Shown here: positions 7,319 to 16,610 of the stretch, one piece after another
Numbering within the stretch: the first letter of the stretch is position 1
How the letters are laid out: every line of letters begins with the position of its first letter
Assembly: GCF_000373785.1 (NCBI RefSeq)
Contig: NZ_KB892380.1
Coordinates: 238,860 to 302,859, forward strand
From: Erysipelothrix tonsillarum DSM 14972
GTDB taxonomy: Bacteria; Bacillota_I; Bacilli_A; Erysipelotrichales; Erysipelotrichaceae
DNA length: 64,000 nt
Direction: 5' to 3'
Made by a program: the position numbers and the translations under genes
The notes under the pieces: model-generated
Seen by the model: only the letters and a program-made list of their open reading frames with translations
What the model was told of the DNA's origin: nothing
Databases searched by the model: none

Positions 7319-9169
7319 CTATCCTTTGTGTTTGAGTACCATAGCAAGTATTGCAATATCGGCTGGATTTACACCTGAAATACGTGATGCTTGTCCCATC
7401 GTAACAGGTCTTACTGCCGTTAGTTTTTGACGCCCCTCAATTGATAAGTTTTCAATAGAATCATAATTAATATCTTCTGGCAATTTTATATTTTCCATTG
7501 AACGAAGTTTTTCTGCTTCTTTCATGGCTTTTTTGATATAGCCTTCATATTTGATTTCTACTTGGATTTGGAATGCTAAGTCTTTTCGTACTTCCATGTC
7601 CATCAGATTTAATACTTCTAACAATTCTATTCCAGGTCGCTTGACCGCATCATAAATCGTTAGGTCATGTGCTTGGAACGGTGAATCTTTTTCTGCAAAA
7701 TAAGCTTCAAACGCCGCATTATGTGGCAATTTTATTGTCTTACTTGCCTCAATGAATTCATCAATGATTTGAATATCTACTTCTATTTTGCCATATTCTT
7801 CATCACTTAACAATCCAATATCATGTCCAAAATGTGATAAGCGACGATATGCGTTATCATGACGTAATAACAAACGATATTCCGCACGGGAAGTAAGTAG
7901 ACGATATGGCTCCAATGTTCCTTTAGTAACAAGATCATCAAGCATAACACCAATGTACGCTTCATCACGCTTAAGGATTAATGGTTCTTTACCTTGATTT
8001 TTAAGGGCCGCATTAATTCCAGCCATCAATCCTTGGCCTGCAGCTTCTTCATAACCAGATGTCCCATTAATTTGTCCCGCTGTAAACAAGTTTTCCACCT
8101 TCATGATTTCAAGCGATGGTTTTAACTGAATCGGATCAATTGCATCATACTCGATTGCATAACCGTAGCGTTGAACACGACAGTTTTCCAATCCTGGTAC
8201 AGTGCGTATCATCGCATCTTGAACATCTTCAGGTAATGACGAGGATAACCCTTGAACATAAGTCGTGTCCAATTCCGCTGACTCAGGTTCTAGGAAAATT
8301 TGATGACGCGTTTTATCCGCAAACCGAACAATTTTATCTTCAATTGAAGGGCAATAACGAGCCCCTACACCTTCTACAACACCTGAATACATACTAGACT
8401 TCTCTAGATTTGCTTCGATTAATTCATGAGTTGTTGGATTTGTATAGGTTAAGTAACAAGGATATTGTTCTTGAATAACATCCTTTTTCTTTGTACTATT
8501 TGAAAAATAATAGGGTTCATCATCACCCGGTTGAATCGTTGTTTTAGAAAAATCAATGCTGTCCGTATAAACACGAGCAGGGGTTCCAGTCTTGAGACGG
8601 AATGTTTTTAAACCTAATGAGCGCAAAGATTCTGACAAACTATTCGTTGTCGGATCACCATCTGGACCACTTACCGTAACCGTTGATGAAAGTAAGATTT
8701 TTGAACTCATGTAGGTGCCGCTTGTAATGATGACTGCTTTTGCAGCTACAAATTCATCACCTTTACATCGAACACCGGTCACAACGCCATTTTCGGCAAC
8801 AACGCCTTCTACCATTTTTTGTACAATTTCAATTCCTGGTTCTGCAAGAACGGCATCACGCATTGCGCGTGAATATGCCAACTTATCCGATTGAACACGC
8901 AAGCATTGAACACCAGGGCCTTTGCTTGAATTAAGAATTCTAAACTGCAATGCTGTCTTGTCGGCAATTTTACCCATTACTCCGCCAAGCGCTTCAATTT
9001 CACGAACAACAATACCTTTTGCAGGACCACCAATGGATGGATTGCAAGGCATTGATGCAATTTTATCTACATTTAACGTAAAGAGTGCAGTCTTTTGACC
9101 CATTCTTGCTGAAGCAACTGCTGCTTCAACACCGGCATGACCGCCTCCTACTACAATAACATCATACAT
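7319..9169 (-). CDS. mnmG: tRNA uridine-34 5-carboxymethylaminomethyl modification enzyme MnmG (GidA)
   Basis: MnmG is the FAD-dependent partner of MnmE in making cmnm5U34 in tRNAs that read NNA/NNG codons. The 616-residue length is normal. The FAD-binding GGGHAGVEAAVASARMG occurs at residues 8-24, the family signature GPAKGIVVREIEALGG near residue 48, and the C-terminal MnmE/tRNA-binding region ends with GQASRISGVNPADIA. The partner mnmE is not in the window, although the two are usually close in relatives. A perfect TATAAT on the minus strand about 30 bases upstream suggests its own promoter, back to back with the GntR operon. Confidence 0.96.
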   Translation of the reverse strand: MYDVIVVGGGHAGVEAAVASARMGQKTALFTLNVDKIASMPCNPSIGGPAKGIVVREIEALGGVMGKIADKTALQFRILNSSKGPGVQCLRVQSDKLAYSRAMRDAVLAEPGIEIVQKMVEGVVAENGVVTGVRCKGDEFVAAKAVIITSGTYMSSKILLSSTVTVSGPDGDPTTNSLSESLRSLGLKTFRLKTGTPARVYTDSIDFSKTTIQPGDDEPYYFSNSTKKKDVIQEQYPCYLTYTNPTTHELIEANLEKSSMYSGVVEGVGARYCPSIEDKIVRFADKTRHQIFLEPESAELDTTYVQGLSSSLPEDVQDAMIRTVPGLENCRVQRYGYAIEYDAIDPIQLKPSLEIMKVENLFTAGQINGTSGYEEAAGQGLMAGINAALKNQGKEPLILKRDEAYIGVMLDDLVTKGTLEPYRLLTSRAEYRLLLRHDNAYRRLSHFGHDIGLLSDEEYGKIEVDIQIIDEFIEASKTIKLPHNAAFEAYFAEKDSPFQAHDLTIYDAVKRPGIELLEVLNLMDMEVRKDLAFQIQVEIKYEGYIKKAMKEAEKLRSMENIKLPEDINYDSIENLSIEGRQKLTAVRPVTMGQASRISGVNPADIAILAMVLKHKG

Positions 9170-9250
9170 ATAAAAGCCTCCGTACGTATTTTATCACAAT
9201 TATACCTTATTCGAGATGATAATGATTTAAGTTCACCCTTTTATTATCGC

Positions 9251-9290
9251 TTGACACTGAGCTTATGATGTAATACTGTATTAATGTAAG
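9251..9290 (+). promoter_or_regulatory. Promoter and putative operator of the GntR-ABC operon
   Basis: TTGACA at 9251 is followed after 17 bases by TACTGT and then ATTAATGTA. The same arrangement, TTGAC(A/T)-N17-TACTGTATTAAT, occurs at 60936-60970 ahead of the MacB-like transporter. The -10 match is poor, but the shared 12-mer at identical spacing suggests a common regulated promoter. The likely regulator is the GntR protein encoded directly downstream (inference). Confidence 0.55.
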
Positions 9291-9311
9291 TGGTACAGAC
9301 AGGAGGTATCT

Positions 9312-9683
9312 ATGTTTACAATTAATACACGGAACACAACACCTATCTTTGAACAGATAATTCAACAGGTTGGTAAGTTTATCGCAATGGGTATTCTCCA
9401 GCCACACGAACAGCTTCCTACAGTTCGATCGCTTGCCAAGGAACTAGGGGTCAATCCCAATACCGTTTCAAAGGCTTATCACGAATGTGAGATGAACGGA
9501 CTTATATACTCACTTCCTGGTAAAGGGTCATTTGTAAGTGAGCATGAAAAAGGCGTCAATAATCTCGTAAATGATGCCTATGAAGAAATTATATCAGCTT
9601 ATCATAAATTGCGAGAATTAGGCGAAAGCCATGAAACAATACTTAAAACATTAAAGGAGTCCCAAAATGATACAGTTCACTAA
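9312..9683 (+). CDS. GntR-family transcriptional regulator, YtrA type
   Basis: This 123-residue protein has an N-terminal winged helix with the GntR signature (LPTVRSLAKELGVNPNTVSK) followed by only a short C-terminal helical segment. That compact layout is typical of the YtrA subfamily, which controls adjacent ABC transporters and often responds to cell-wall-active compounds. A GGAGG site precedes the ATG. Its 3' end overlaps the ATPase gene by 17 bases. It is one of few rightward genes in the left arm, so it is transcribed against replication. Confidence 0.9.
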   Translation: MFTINTRNTTPIFEQIIQQVGKFIAMGILQPHEQLPTVRSLAKELGVNPNTVSKAYHECEMNGLIYSLPGKGSFVSEHEKGVNNLVNDAYEEIISAYHKLRELGESHETILKTLKESQNDTVH

Positions 9684-10557
9684 TGTTAATAAAAAGTTTG
9701 ATAATAAAGTTATACTTGAAGATATTAATATTACATTCCAAGAAGGGTCTATTATTGGTCTCGTTGGAAAAAACGGATCTGGGAAGTCCACCCTCTTAAG
9801 ATTGATCAGTGGTGTTTTACATGCGGACGCTGGAGTAGTGCTCATTAATGACGAATTTGTCTATGACAATCCAGCAGTTAAAAAAAATCTTTTCTTTGTT
9901 GGTGACGATCCTTTCTTTTTCAGTCAATCCACCATTAAGGATATGCAACAATTTTATAAGGTATTCTACAAGTCTTTTGATGATGCATATTATTATGAAC
10001 TGCTCGCTCTATTCGGACTTGATGAACACAGCAAGATTAACGCTCTTTCAAAAGGGATGAAACGTCAAGTTTCATTGCTACTTGCACTTGCCTCTAAACC
10101 GAAGATTCTGCTTTTGGATGAAGCCTTTGATGGACTTGATCCGATTATGCGTTTTCGGATTAAACAACTCCTCGGCGAAATGATTTTGGATGAAAACGCA
10201 ACAATAATCATTTCTTCTCATAATCTTAGAGAGCTTGAAGACATTTGTGACACGGTGGCAATCATTGACGATAATAGCATTTTGATGAATCAGGCAACAA
10301 ATGATTTCGGTGAATTATATCATCGTTACCAAATTGCATTTGAAGAAGAAAAAAATGCAATTAATTTTGATTTTCTTAAACCCTTAAATGTTTCTGGATC
10401 AGCACGTATTTTCTCAATTATTCTAAAAGGAAATCGTAATGAAATTGAAACACAATTAAATGCAATGAACCCTTTACTTGTTGAGCACAATGACGTTACT
10501 CTGGAAGAAATATTTATCTATGAAATGGAGAACAAGAACTATGAAAACCTTGATTAA
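9667..10557 (+). CDS. ABC transporter ATP-binding protein
   Basis: The 296-residue ATPase has Walker A (GKNGSGKST, near residue 38), a Q-loop region, a variant signature LSKGMKRQ in place of LSGGQ, Walker B (ILLLDEAFDGLD) and an H-loop (IISSHN). Signature variants of this kind are common in ABC exporters of the YtrB/NatA type. It overlaps both neighbours by 17 bases, so GntR, ATPase and permease are probably translated in a coupled way. The ribosome binding site AAAGGAG lies within the end of the gntR gene. Confidence 0.9.
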   Translation: MIQFTNVNKKFDNKVILEDINITFQEGSIIGLVGKNGSGKSTLLRLISGVLHADAGVVLINDEFVYDNPAVKKNLFFVGDDPFFFSQSTIKDMQQFYKVFYKSFDDAYYYELLALFGLDEHSKINALSKGMKRQVSLLLALASKPKILLLDEAFDGLDPIMRFRIKQLLGEMILDENATIIISSHNLRELEDICDTVAIIDDNSILMNQATNDFGELYHRYQIAFEEEKNAINFDFLKPLNVSGSARIFSIILKGNRNEIETQLNAMNPLLVEHNDVTLEEIFIYEMENKNYENLD

Positions 10558-12535
10558 TTCTCGAATAAATTTTGAATATCTAAAATTTAATTTTAAAAAA
10601 TATAAAGGCCTCATATTATTTTATACGATTCTGCTGATGACATCTTTTCCTATACCGATACTCATTCGTTGGATCCAGCTGCGTGATACAGACTTTCCCT
10701 CGAAATACTCCAATGTTTCCGTCTATATTCCTGTCTTTATTACCCTAATATTATCAATTGTGACCCCGATGATACTCTTTAATTATTTAAATAGTAAAAA
10801 ATCAGTCGATGTCTTCCACTCACTTCCAATCAAACGAAGTGATCTCTTCTTAACGAACTATGTTTCAACACTCCTCATCATTTTCATTCCTTTCACGCTT
10901 GCATACTTCTCAGGTTATGCGTTAAATAATATTCTTTTTCAAACCGCAATTGAGTGGTATCATTTCGAAATTTATTTCCAACTGCTTGCGATTTTCTTTG
11001 CTACAACAACACCTGTAATGTTTGTCTTAATGAATACTGGTACGTTGTCGGATGCATTGATTTATACTGTAATTATCTTTATTGCTCCATTCCTTGCATT
11101 TGGTGCTTTGGAATTATTCGCATCCACTTTTATTAGAGGATACACATCGATGAGAATGGATTCGCTCGCATTTTTATCACCACCGATATCCGTATTCTTT
11201 GGATTAAAGCGTGGTTTTAATCCTTATGATATGGCGCTCTATGCATCCTATTGGTTAATTCTCGGATTGATTTTACTCTCAATTTCATTGGTCATCCATG
11301 ATGGCCGTAAATCCGAAAAGAGCGAAACTCCTTTTATAAATAATTGGTTCTTCCCGCTCATAATTTATCTTTTCACAGGTATTGTACTTATTTTCCTAAT
11401 ACCATTATTCTCAATGGGTACACGAACGTTATCATTTGGATCTGTAGTAATGCCGCTTCTTATCTCATTGCTTCTATTTACTTTACTTAATATTATTAAA
11501 AATCGTTCGTTAAAAAATATGACGCTGATTTTGAAGAACTATACCATCTATGCTGTTATCTTAATGATTTTTTGTATTACAGTTTATAAAAGTAATGGAT
11601 TCGGTTTTACTTACTATATTCCTAAAATTGATAAGATTGAATCCGTATCGATTACATCTCAGCGTGAATACGACCGGTACAGTGATTCCTATTCCTTAAA
11701 TAATGCTGGAAATTACCTATTTCAAAACGAGTTAAAAGTAACCCACGAAAACCCAGAATTGCTTGAAATTACAAATGTTTTCCATTATTCTATTGTAAAT
11801 CAATTGAAAGAAAACGGTAGTCTGATAAGTACTGATCTCAATAAAACCCATGAATATACTCCGATTTATATTGAATATAAGTTAAAAAGCGGAAGTAAGA
11901 TTAAACGCCTCTTCTATGTTAAAGATGAGCTTTTAAAACCTTTATATCCCGCCGTAAATAATCCCGATACAATAAAAGACACAAATCTTTATTTCAATGA
12001 AGATGTTCCCATTAACCAAACATTAATCTTCAATAATAAACTCACAGAAGGTTACCGTTTTATGGGTTCACGCGATCAATTAATTGCGTTGTATAAAGAA
12101 GATCTTCTTAATACTACACCTGAACCGAATGGCGAATCCTTAAATTATGTTCTAGCATATAACACAAAAAATTCCTCATTTATGGGTAATAACCTTATAA
12201 ATATCGATAGTCGTCATCCAAAGACAACACAATATATTCGCGAGAACATCAAACCGCTTGAAAATATGACCAGCAACGTTGTTGTCTATTCAGATGATGT
12301 TTTAAATACAATCTATGGTAAAGGTTTTAGTGGACCATTAGACATTGAGCGAAGTGAGCGATTTGATTCGCAATCTGAAGAAGTTCTTGATCTTGAAAAA
12401 CACATTCAACCAACCGATCGTATTTCATCGTTATTCTTTAATGATAAACCACACCGTGTTTATGGTGTAAATATAGTAATATCTGACTTAGATGTATACT
12501 TTGAATATCTATTATCAGTTCAGACAGAATCCTAG
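10541..12535 (+). CDS. ABC transporter permease with large C-terminal soluble domain
   Basis: The ATG at 10541 (MKTLINSRINFEYLKF) is chosen because GGAG precedes it and it gives the same 17-base overlap seen elsewhere in this operon; an earlier in-frame start would lie deep in the ATPase gene. The 664-residue product has several hydrophobic segments in the first half (for example around residues 20-38, 70-90, 120-140 and 155-180) and a last one near residue 350 (YAVILMIFCITVY). About 300 polar residues follow, presumably outside the cell. With the upstream ATPase it probably forms an ABC-2-type exporter; the substrate is unknown. Confidence 0.8.
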   Translation: MKTLINSRINFEYLKFNFKKYKGLILFYTILLMTSFPIPILIRWIQLRDTDFPSKYSNVSVYIPVFITLILSIVTPMILFNYLNSKKSVDVFHSLPIKRSDLFLTNYVSTLLIIFIPFTLAYFSGYALNNILFQTAIEWYHFEIYFQLLAIFFATTTPVMFVLMNTGTLSDALIYTVIIFIAPFLAFGALELFASTFIRGYTSMRMDSLAFLSPPISVFFGLKRGFNPYDMALYASYWLILGLILLSISLVIHDGRKSEKSETPFINNWFFPLIIYLFTGIVLIFLIPLFSMGTRTLSFGSVVMPLLISLLLFTLLNIIKNRSLKNMTLILKNYTIYAVILMIFCITVYKSNGFGFTYYIPKIDKIESVSITSQREYDRYSDSYSLNNAGNYLFQNELKVTHENPELLEITNVFHYSIVNQLKENGSLISTDLNKTHEYTPIYIEYKLKSGSKIKRLFYVKDELLKPLYPAVNNPDTIKDTNLYFNEDVPINQTLIFNNKLTEGYRFMGSRDQLIALYKEDLLNTTPEPNGESLNYVLAYNTKNSSFMGNNLINIDSRHPKTTQYIRENIKPLENMTSNVVVYSDDVLNTIYGKGFSGPLDIERSERFDSQSEEVLDLEKHIQPTDRISSLFFNDKPHRVYGVNIVISDLDVYFEYLLSVQTES

Positions 12536-12554
12536 TCTGATTAATCAAAAACTT

Positions 12555-12596
12555 AAGCTCCCAATCTTGAACGATTCATGATGTGGGAGCTTTTTA
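12555..12596 (+). terminator. Terminator of the GntR-ABC operon
   Basis: A 9-bp stem (AAGCTCCCA / TGGGAGCTT) is followed directly by T residues. It lies 20 bases after the permease stop codon. Confidence 0.8.
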
Positions 12597-12631
12597 CGAT
12601 TTACATGATTTTAATTAGAAAAACGAAGTCA

Positions 12632-12692
12632 AAAAAAGTTAGGTACGCTCTCACTGATTTAAAATCAGCATACAAGTTTACCTAACTTTTTT
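12632..12692. terminator. Bidirectional terminator with nested hairpins
   Basis: A perfect 14-bp stem (AAAAAAGTTAGGTA and its complement) carries T runs in both directions, and its loop contains a second hairpin (CTGATTT / AAATCAG). It separates the converging permease and phosphatase genes. Confidence 0.75.
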
Positions 12693-12728
12693 ACTATCAC
12701 TAAAACTCATTGTGTTACGATAGATTTT

Positions 12729-13331
12729 TTATTTTTTCTCAAGTTCTTTTACATCGTTTAGAATGATGTGATTTAATTCCATATCATAATCTAAATCTAA
12801 AATGTAACCCAGTCCATTGGGTGCGTGAATTTCTCTAAAGTCTAGGAAAGGTCGATTACCCAGGAAAATTAACAATGTTTTAATAACTCCTGAATGACAA
12901 ACGATTGTGGAAGATTCCACATCATGTTCTTTCATATCTTTTAGAATACCTTCCAGTTTTGAAATGATGCGATAGCTAAACTCAGTTAATGTTTCTCCAT
13001 TCGCAATGCGCTTATTTACAAGGAAACCATCGAAATAGTTTTCAGAAACTTGATCTCCGTGTACATCCTCATAATCACCAAAGAATATTTCGCGTAATTC
13101 TTTACTCGATTCAAAAATTGGTGTCTCTGCGCCGTAAATGATCTTAAACGTATCAATTGTACGGGTTAAGTCCGATGTATAATAACGCTCTGTTTGTGGA
13201 TAAACGTACTCTGTTCTATATTGCTTTAAGTCTTCAATTCCTTGTTTTGATAAGTGAACATCGGACCAACCTGAGTACGTTCCTTCTTCATTAGAAGTCG
13301 TGTAACCATGTCTTACTAATACAATTTTCAT
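12729..13331 (-). CDS. Histidine phosphatase family protein (phosphoglycerate mutase-like)
   Basis: The 200-residue protein begins MKIVLVRHGYTTSNEEG, the phosphohistidine motif RHG of the histidine phosphatase superfamily. It carries the second catalytic His in IVCHSGVIKTLL near residue 145 and an acidic EIFFGDYED segment near residue 88. Small members act as broad phosphatases, as CobC-like alpha-ribazole phosphatases or as cofactor-dependent mutases; no cobalamin genes are nearby, so a general phosphatase is most likely. It lies 31 bases after metG and may share its transcript. Confidence 0.85.
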   Translation of the reverse strand: MKIVLVRHGYTTSNEEGTYSGWSDVHLSKQGIEDLKQYRTEYVYPQTERYYTSDLTRTIDTFKIIYGAETPIFESSKELREIFFGDYEDVHGDQVSENYFDGFLVNKRIANGETLTEFSYRIISKLEGILKDMKEHDVESSTIVCHSGVIKTLLIFLGNRPFLDFREIHAPNGLGYILDLDYDMELNHIILNDVKELEKK

Positions 13332-13362
13332 AAAGCACCCTCTTTTCTATACAATACCTATC

Positions 13363-15291
13363 TTATCGTAATAAGGTTCCGTTTGCTACATCACCGCCTG
13401 TTACAAGTCTTACTTTATCGCCTTCTTCAGCAGTAAGAATCATACCATTCGACATAATACCACGTAGTTTTACAGGTTTTAGGTTTGCTACAAGAACTAC
13501 TTTATGATTTTGTAATTCTTCTTCAGTAAAGAAATCTACAAGGCTACTTACTACTGTAACTTCTTTCGTTCCAAGATCTACTTGTAATACGTACAATTTG
13601 TCAGCTTTAGGGTGTTTTTCAACCTTAACAATTGTACCTGTACGAAGCTCAACATCTTGGAATTGATCAAATGTTATTTCTTTAGTTTCTTCCACAACTA
13701 CTTCTTCGACCACAGGTTCATCCTCCTTTTCTAATAATGCTAGTGTTTCCTTCACATCTAAACGATTGAAAATGATATCTGTTTTAGAAACTACAGATTT
13801 ATTGAGTTCAAAGAGTCCGAATGTTTTTGCACTTTCAAAAGAAGTGTGTTCTGTTTGAAGTTGATCTAAAATGCGTTTTGAAGTCTCAGGAATAAATGAT
13901 TCAAGCGCAATTCCACCAATTCGAATAAGTTCTGTAAGATTATAGAGAACCGTTTGAAGTCGGTCTTGTTTTTCTGAATCTTTCGCAAGAATCCATGGTT
14001 GCGTATCATCGATATACTTATTCCCTTTTCTAAAGAGAGCAACAATCTCGCTAATTGCATCAGCAACATGAAGTGTATCCATCTTAGCTTCTACAGATGG
14101 AATCAGATTTTTACATGCCGTGATTAATTCTTCATCGATGGTTTCCGTTTCATTGTTGACTGTTAAAACGCCATCAAAATATTTGTTTGTCATTGAAATT
14201 GTTCGGTTTACTAAATTTCCAATAATATTTGCAAGATCAGTATTAATTCGTTCAATCATGAGCTCATACGTTAAATGCCCATCGCGTTCAAAAGGCATTT
14301 CATGAAGCATGATATAGCGAACTGGATCAACACCTAATACATTGGTTAGGTCATCGACATAGAGCGCATTTCCTTTTGACTTACTCATTTTACTATCCCC
14401 TGTTAACAACCAAGGGTGGCCGAAAATTTGTTTTGGTAACTCAATATCCAATGCCATTAAAAGAATTGGCCAATAGATTGTATGGAAACGCAGAATATCT
14501 TTACCGATTAAGTGAACATCAGCGGGCCAAAATTCATCGAAGAGTGGTCCGTTATTGCCGTCAACATCATATCCAAGTCCCGTGATATAGTTAATTAAAG
14601 CATCAATCCAAACATATACAACATGCTCAGGATCAAAGTCTACAGGTATACCCCATTTAAAACTAGTACGAGAAACTGCAAGATCATATAAATCTTCTTT
14701 CAAAAAGTTTTGAAGCATCTCATTCTTTCGTGATTCCGGTTGAATAAATGTCGGATTATCCTTAATGTATTGAACCAAACGTTCTTGGTAATTACTCATC
14801 TTAAAGAAATAACACTCTTCTTGTTGACGAACTACTTTGGCACCACATTCTGGACAAGTTTCGTCTTCAACTTGAGAGTCTGAATAAAAAGACTCACACG
14901 ACTTACAATACCAGCCTTCATAATGGCCTTTATAAAGATCGCCTTGATCAAAAAGCTTCTTGAATACTTTTTGTACTTGTTCTTTATGATAATCATCTGT
15001 CGTACGAATAAAATAATCATACTTAACATTCATTAAGTCAAAAAGGCCACGAATAACACCTGAAATATTATCCACATAATCCTTTGGTGACATGTTATGT
15101 TCTTTTGCGTTATCTTCTATTTTTTGTCCGTGCTCATCCGTTCCTGTTTGGAACCGCACATTATAACCTTGTGCACGTTTAAAGCGTGCAATACTATCTG
15201 CTAGAACAATCTCATAAATATTTCCGATATGAGGTTTTGCTGATGTGTAAGCAATAGCGGTTGTAATATAGTAATTTTTATTGTTTTTCAT
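13363..15291 (-). CDS. metG: Methionyl-tRNA synthetase
   Basis: MetG charges tRNA-Met. The 642-residue protein has the HIGH-type motif KPHIGNIYEI near residue 20, a zinc-knuckle pair (CKSC and CPEC, residues 127-150) and the KMSKS motif SKMSKSKGN near residue 301. After an acidic linker rich in Glu/Val (residues 520-540) comes the C-terminal EMAP/Arc1p-like tRNA-binding domain (residues 540-642, ending in GDVANGTLLR). This is the long form common in Bacillota. A GGAGG-type site precedes the ATG. No T-box or SAM riboswitch is visible upstream; only a plain promoter is seen. Confidence 0.97.
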   Translation of the reverse strand: MKNNKNYYITTAIAYTSAKPHIGNIYEIVLADSIARFKRAQGYNVRFQTGTDEHGQKIEDNAKEHNMSPKDYVDNISGVIRGLFDLMNVKYDYFIRTTDDYHKEQVQKVFKKLFDQGDLYKGHYEGWYCKSCESFYSDSQVEDETCPECGAKVVRQQEECYFFKMSNYQERLVQYIKDNPTFIQPESRKNEMLQNFLKEDLYDLAVSRTSFKWGIPVDFDPEHVVYVWIDALINYITGLGYDVDGNNGPLFDEFWPADVHLIGKDILRFHTIYWPILLMALDIELPKQIFGHPWLLTGDSKMSKSKGNALYVDDLTNVLGVDPVRYIMLHEMPFERDGHLTYELMIERINTDLANIIGNLVNRTISMTNKYFDGVLTVNNETETIDEELITACKNLIPSVEAKMDTLHVADAISEIVALFRKGNKYIDDTQPWILAKDSEKQDRLQTVLYNLTELIRIGGIALESFIPETSKRILDQLQTEHTSFESAKTFGLFELNKSVVSKTDIIFNRLDVKETLALLEKEDEPVVEEVVVEETKEITFDQFQDVELRTGTIVKVEKHPKADKLYVLQVDLGTKEVTVVSSLVDFFTEEELQNHKVVLVANLKPVKLRGIMSNGMILTAEEGDKVRLVTGGDVANGTLLR

Positions 15292-15320
15292 TTGATTTCC
15301 TCCGCCAGAATTTCTCCTTA

Positions 15321-15349
15321 ATTATAGCCTATTTGTACATTATCTACAA
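15321..15349 (-). promoter_or_regulatory. Promoter of metG
   Basis: On the minus strand TTGTAG and a perfect TATAAT are separated by exactly 17 bases, about 30 bases before the metG start codon. Confidence 0.7.
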
Positions 15350-15670
15350 TAAGACACAACCGTGCATTATTGATAGTTTTATGATTTCAAATCTTTTTAA
15401 TAATATGATACTTTATACGGGTTTGAACGATATTTATGCTGCTACCTTGGATGCTTTGTATTATGGCACACGATTGCTTTCTTCAGGTAATCATTTATAC
15501 GATTACCAAATGGTGATTTGCCCATCAGATATTAGTTAAATATATTTGTCATAATATGTCTGTTTTTTTTACCATCTTTCGTTTTCACAACTCAAATTTT
15601 ACTTAAATTCTTCATTTCCAAACAACAATGTTCTATTTTTATATGAATTTTTCACACTCTTTGAATAGAT
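15350..15670. other. Intergenic region between divergent metG and the XRE regulator
   Basis: About 320 AT-rich bases without a convincing gene. A rightward frame at 15333-15539 lacks a ribosome binding site and recognisable features. A 7-bp hairpin (GGTAATC / GATTACC) lies near 15487-15508. Nothing else could be identified. Confidence 0.4.
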
Positions 15671-15671
15671 A

Positions 15672-15700
15672 TTGCAAAATAAGAATATAAGTGCTATATT
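15672..15700 (+). promoter_or_regulatory. Promoter of the XRE regulator gene
   Basis: TTGCAA and TATATT are separated by 17 bases. They lie 21 bases before the start codon, with a GAGGTGAAGGAG ribosome binding site in between. Confidence 0.6.
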
Positions 15701-15721
15701 CATTGAGGTGAAGGAGTAATT

Positions 15722-16078
15722 ATGTCGAATATATTAGGTCAAAGACTAAAGGCTCGTCGTAAAGAACTACGTATTTCTCAACAGGAACTTGCTGTTGCTG
15801 TCGGATATACATCTCGTTCTACAATCGCTAAAATTGAAGCGGGTGTAATCGATTTACCTCAGTCAAAAATTTATGATATCGCCGAAGCTTTAGAAACAAC
15901 TCCAACGTACTTATTAGGTTTAGAAGAAGAACTCGAAGCTTTAACCGCATCAGCAATCGTTGAACATCTACAAACAGTTACTGTTGAACAACTTGTTGAA
16001 TGTTTTTCTCAATTAGATTTATATAGTTATGAAAAAGTAAATGAAGCAGTAGGTAAAGTATCACTTAGTTACAAATAA
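15722..16078 (+). CDS. XRE-family helix-turn-helix regulator
   Basis: The 118-residue protein has an N-terminal Cro/CI-type helix-turn-helix (LKARRKELRISQQELAVAVG, then SRSTIAKIEAG) and a short acidic C-terminal helical segment with no recognised ligand or protease domain. It stands alone between its own promoter and terminator, with no phage genes nearby, so it is a chromosomal regulator of unknown target. It is transcribed against replication. Confidence 0.85.
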   Translation: MSNILGQRLKARRKELRISQQELAVAVGYTSRSTIAKIEAGVIDLPQSKIYDIAEALETTPTYLLGLEEELEALTASAIVEHLQTVTVEQLVECFSQLDLYSYEKVNEAVGKVSLSYK

Positions 16079-16109
16079 GAATCCGAAAGTATTCTGTTTT
16101 CGGTCAAAT

Positions 16110-16141
16110 AAAAAAAAAGAAGCAGGTGCTTCTTTTTTTTT
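16110..16141. terminator. Terminator after the XRE gene
   Basis: The stem GAAGCA / TGCTTC with a two-base top is flanked by an A8 run and a T9 run, so it can work in both directions. Confidence 0.85.
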
Positions 16142-16144
16142 GCA

Positions 16145-16170
16145 CAAAAAAGTTAGACCGAAGTCTAACT
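16145..16170 (-). terminator. Terminator after the Fur-family gene
   Basis: On the minus strand AGTTAGAC-TTCG-GTCTAACT forms a perfect 8-bp stem with a stable TTCG tetraloop, followed by TTTTTT. It lies 20 bases after the stop codon. Confidence 0.85.
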
Positions 16171-16190
16171 CTATTAAGGTCTTTCACCCT

Positions 16191-16592
16191 TTATGAATCT
16201 TTATTCTCTGCTTTTGCTAAGCAATCCTTACATATTCCTTCGAAGGTGATGTCGTGATCTAACACAACACATCCTAATTCTTCTTCAACCAGTTCATGTA
16301 ATTCTTTACGATAATCTAATTCAACGTCCTCAATGCGGTTGCATTCACGACATCTAAAATGATAATGATCATGTAAGTTTTTATCATAGATAAATCCTAA
16401 TTCTGGATGCCTTACGCGATTAATTAATTTTTCATTATAGAGCACATTTAAATTTCGATAGACAGTCGCAATACCAATGGACACATCGCCTTCTTTAAGC
16501 TTTGTATGAATTTGGTCTGCCGTCATATGTCCTTCAGATGCTTGAATTAAATCTAAGATTTCTTGTCTTTGTTTAGTAAGTTTGATACTCAT
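16191..16592 (-). CDS. Fur/PerR-family metal-responsive repressor
   Basis: The 133-residue protein has the Fur-type winged helix (SIGIATVYRNLNVL near residue 46), the metal-binding His/Cys cluster HDHYHFRCRECNRI near residue 85, and a second CxxC (CKDC) near the C terminus, the structural zinc site of Fur, PerR and Zur proteins. Which metal or peroxide it senses cannot be decided from these motifs. The ATG at 16592 is preferred over ATGs at 16598 and 16604 because GGTGAT lies 6 bases upstream. A palindrome overlapping its -10 box suggests autoregulation. Confidence 0.88.
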   Translation of the reverse strand: MSIKLTKQRQEILDLIQASEGHMTADQIHTKLKEGDVSIGIATVYRNLNVLYNEKLINRVRHPELGFIYDKNLHDHYHFRCRECNRIEDVELDYRKELHELVEEELGCVVLDHDITFEGICKDCLAKAENKDS

Positions 16593-16610
16593 TATCATCA
16601 CCATCTTAAT

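Noticed and set aside
9205-9235. Fur-box-like GATAATGATTTA between mnmG and the GntR gene
   Set aside because: Only two of three hexamers are recognisable and AT-rich chance matches are likely.
15333-15539. Possible 68-residue rightward gene upstream of the XRE regulator
   Set aside because: It has no ribosome binding site and no recognisable features, and it begins within the metG promoter region.
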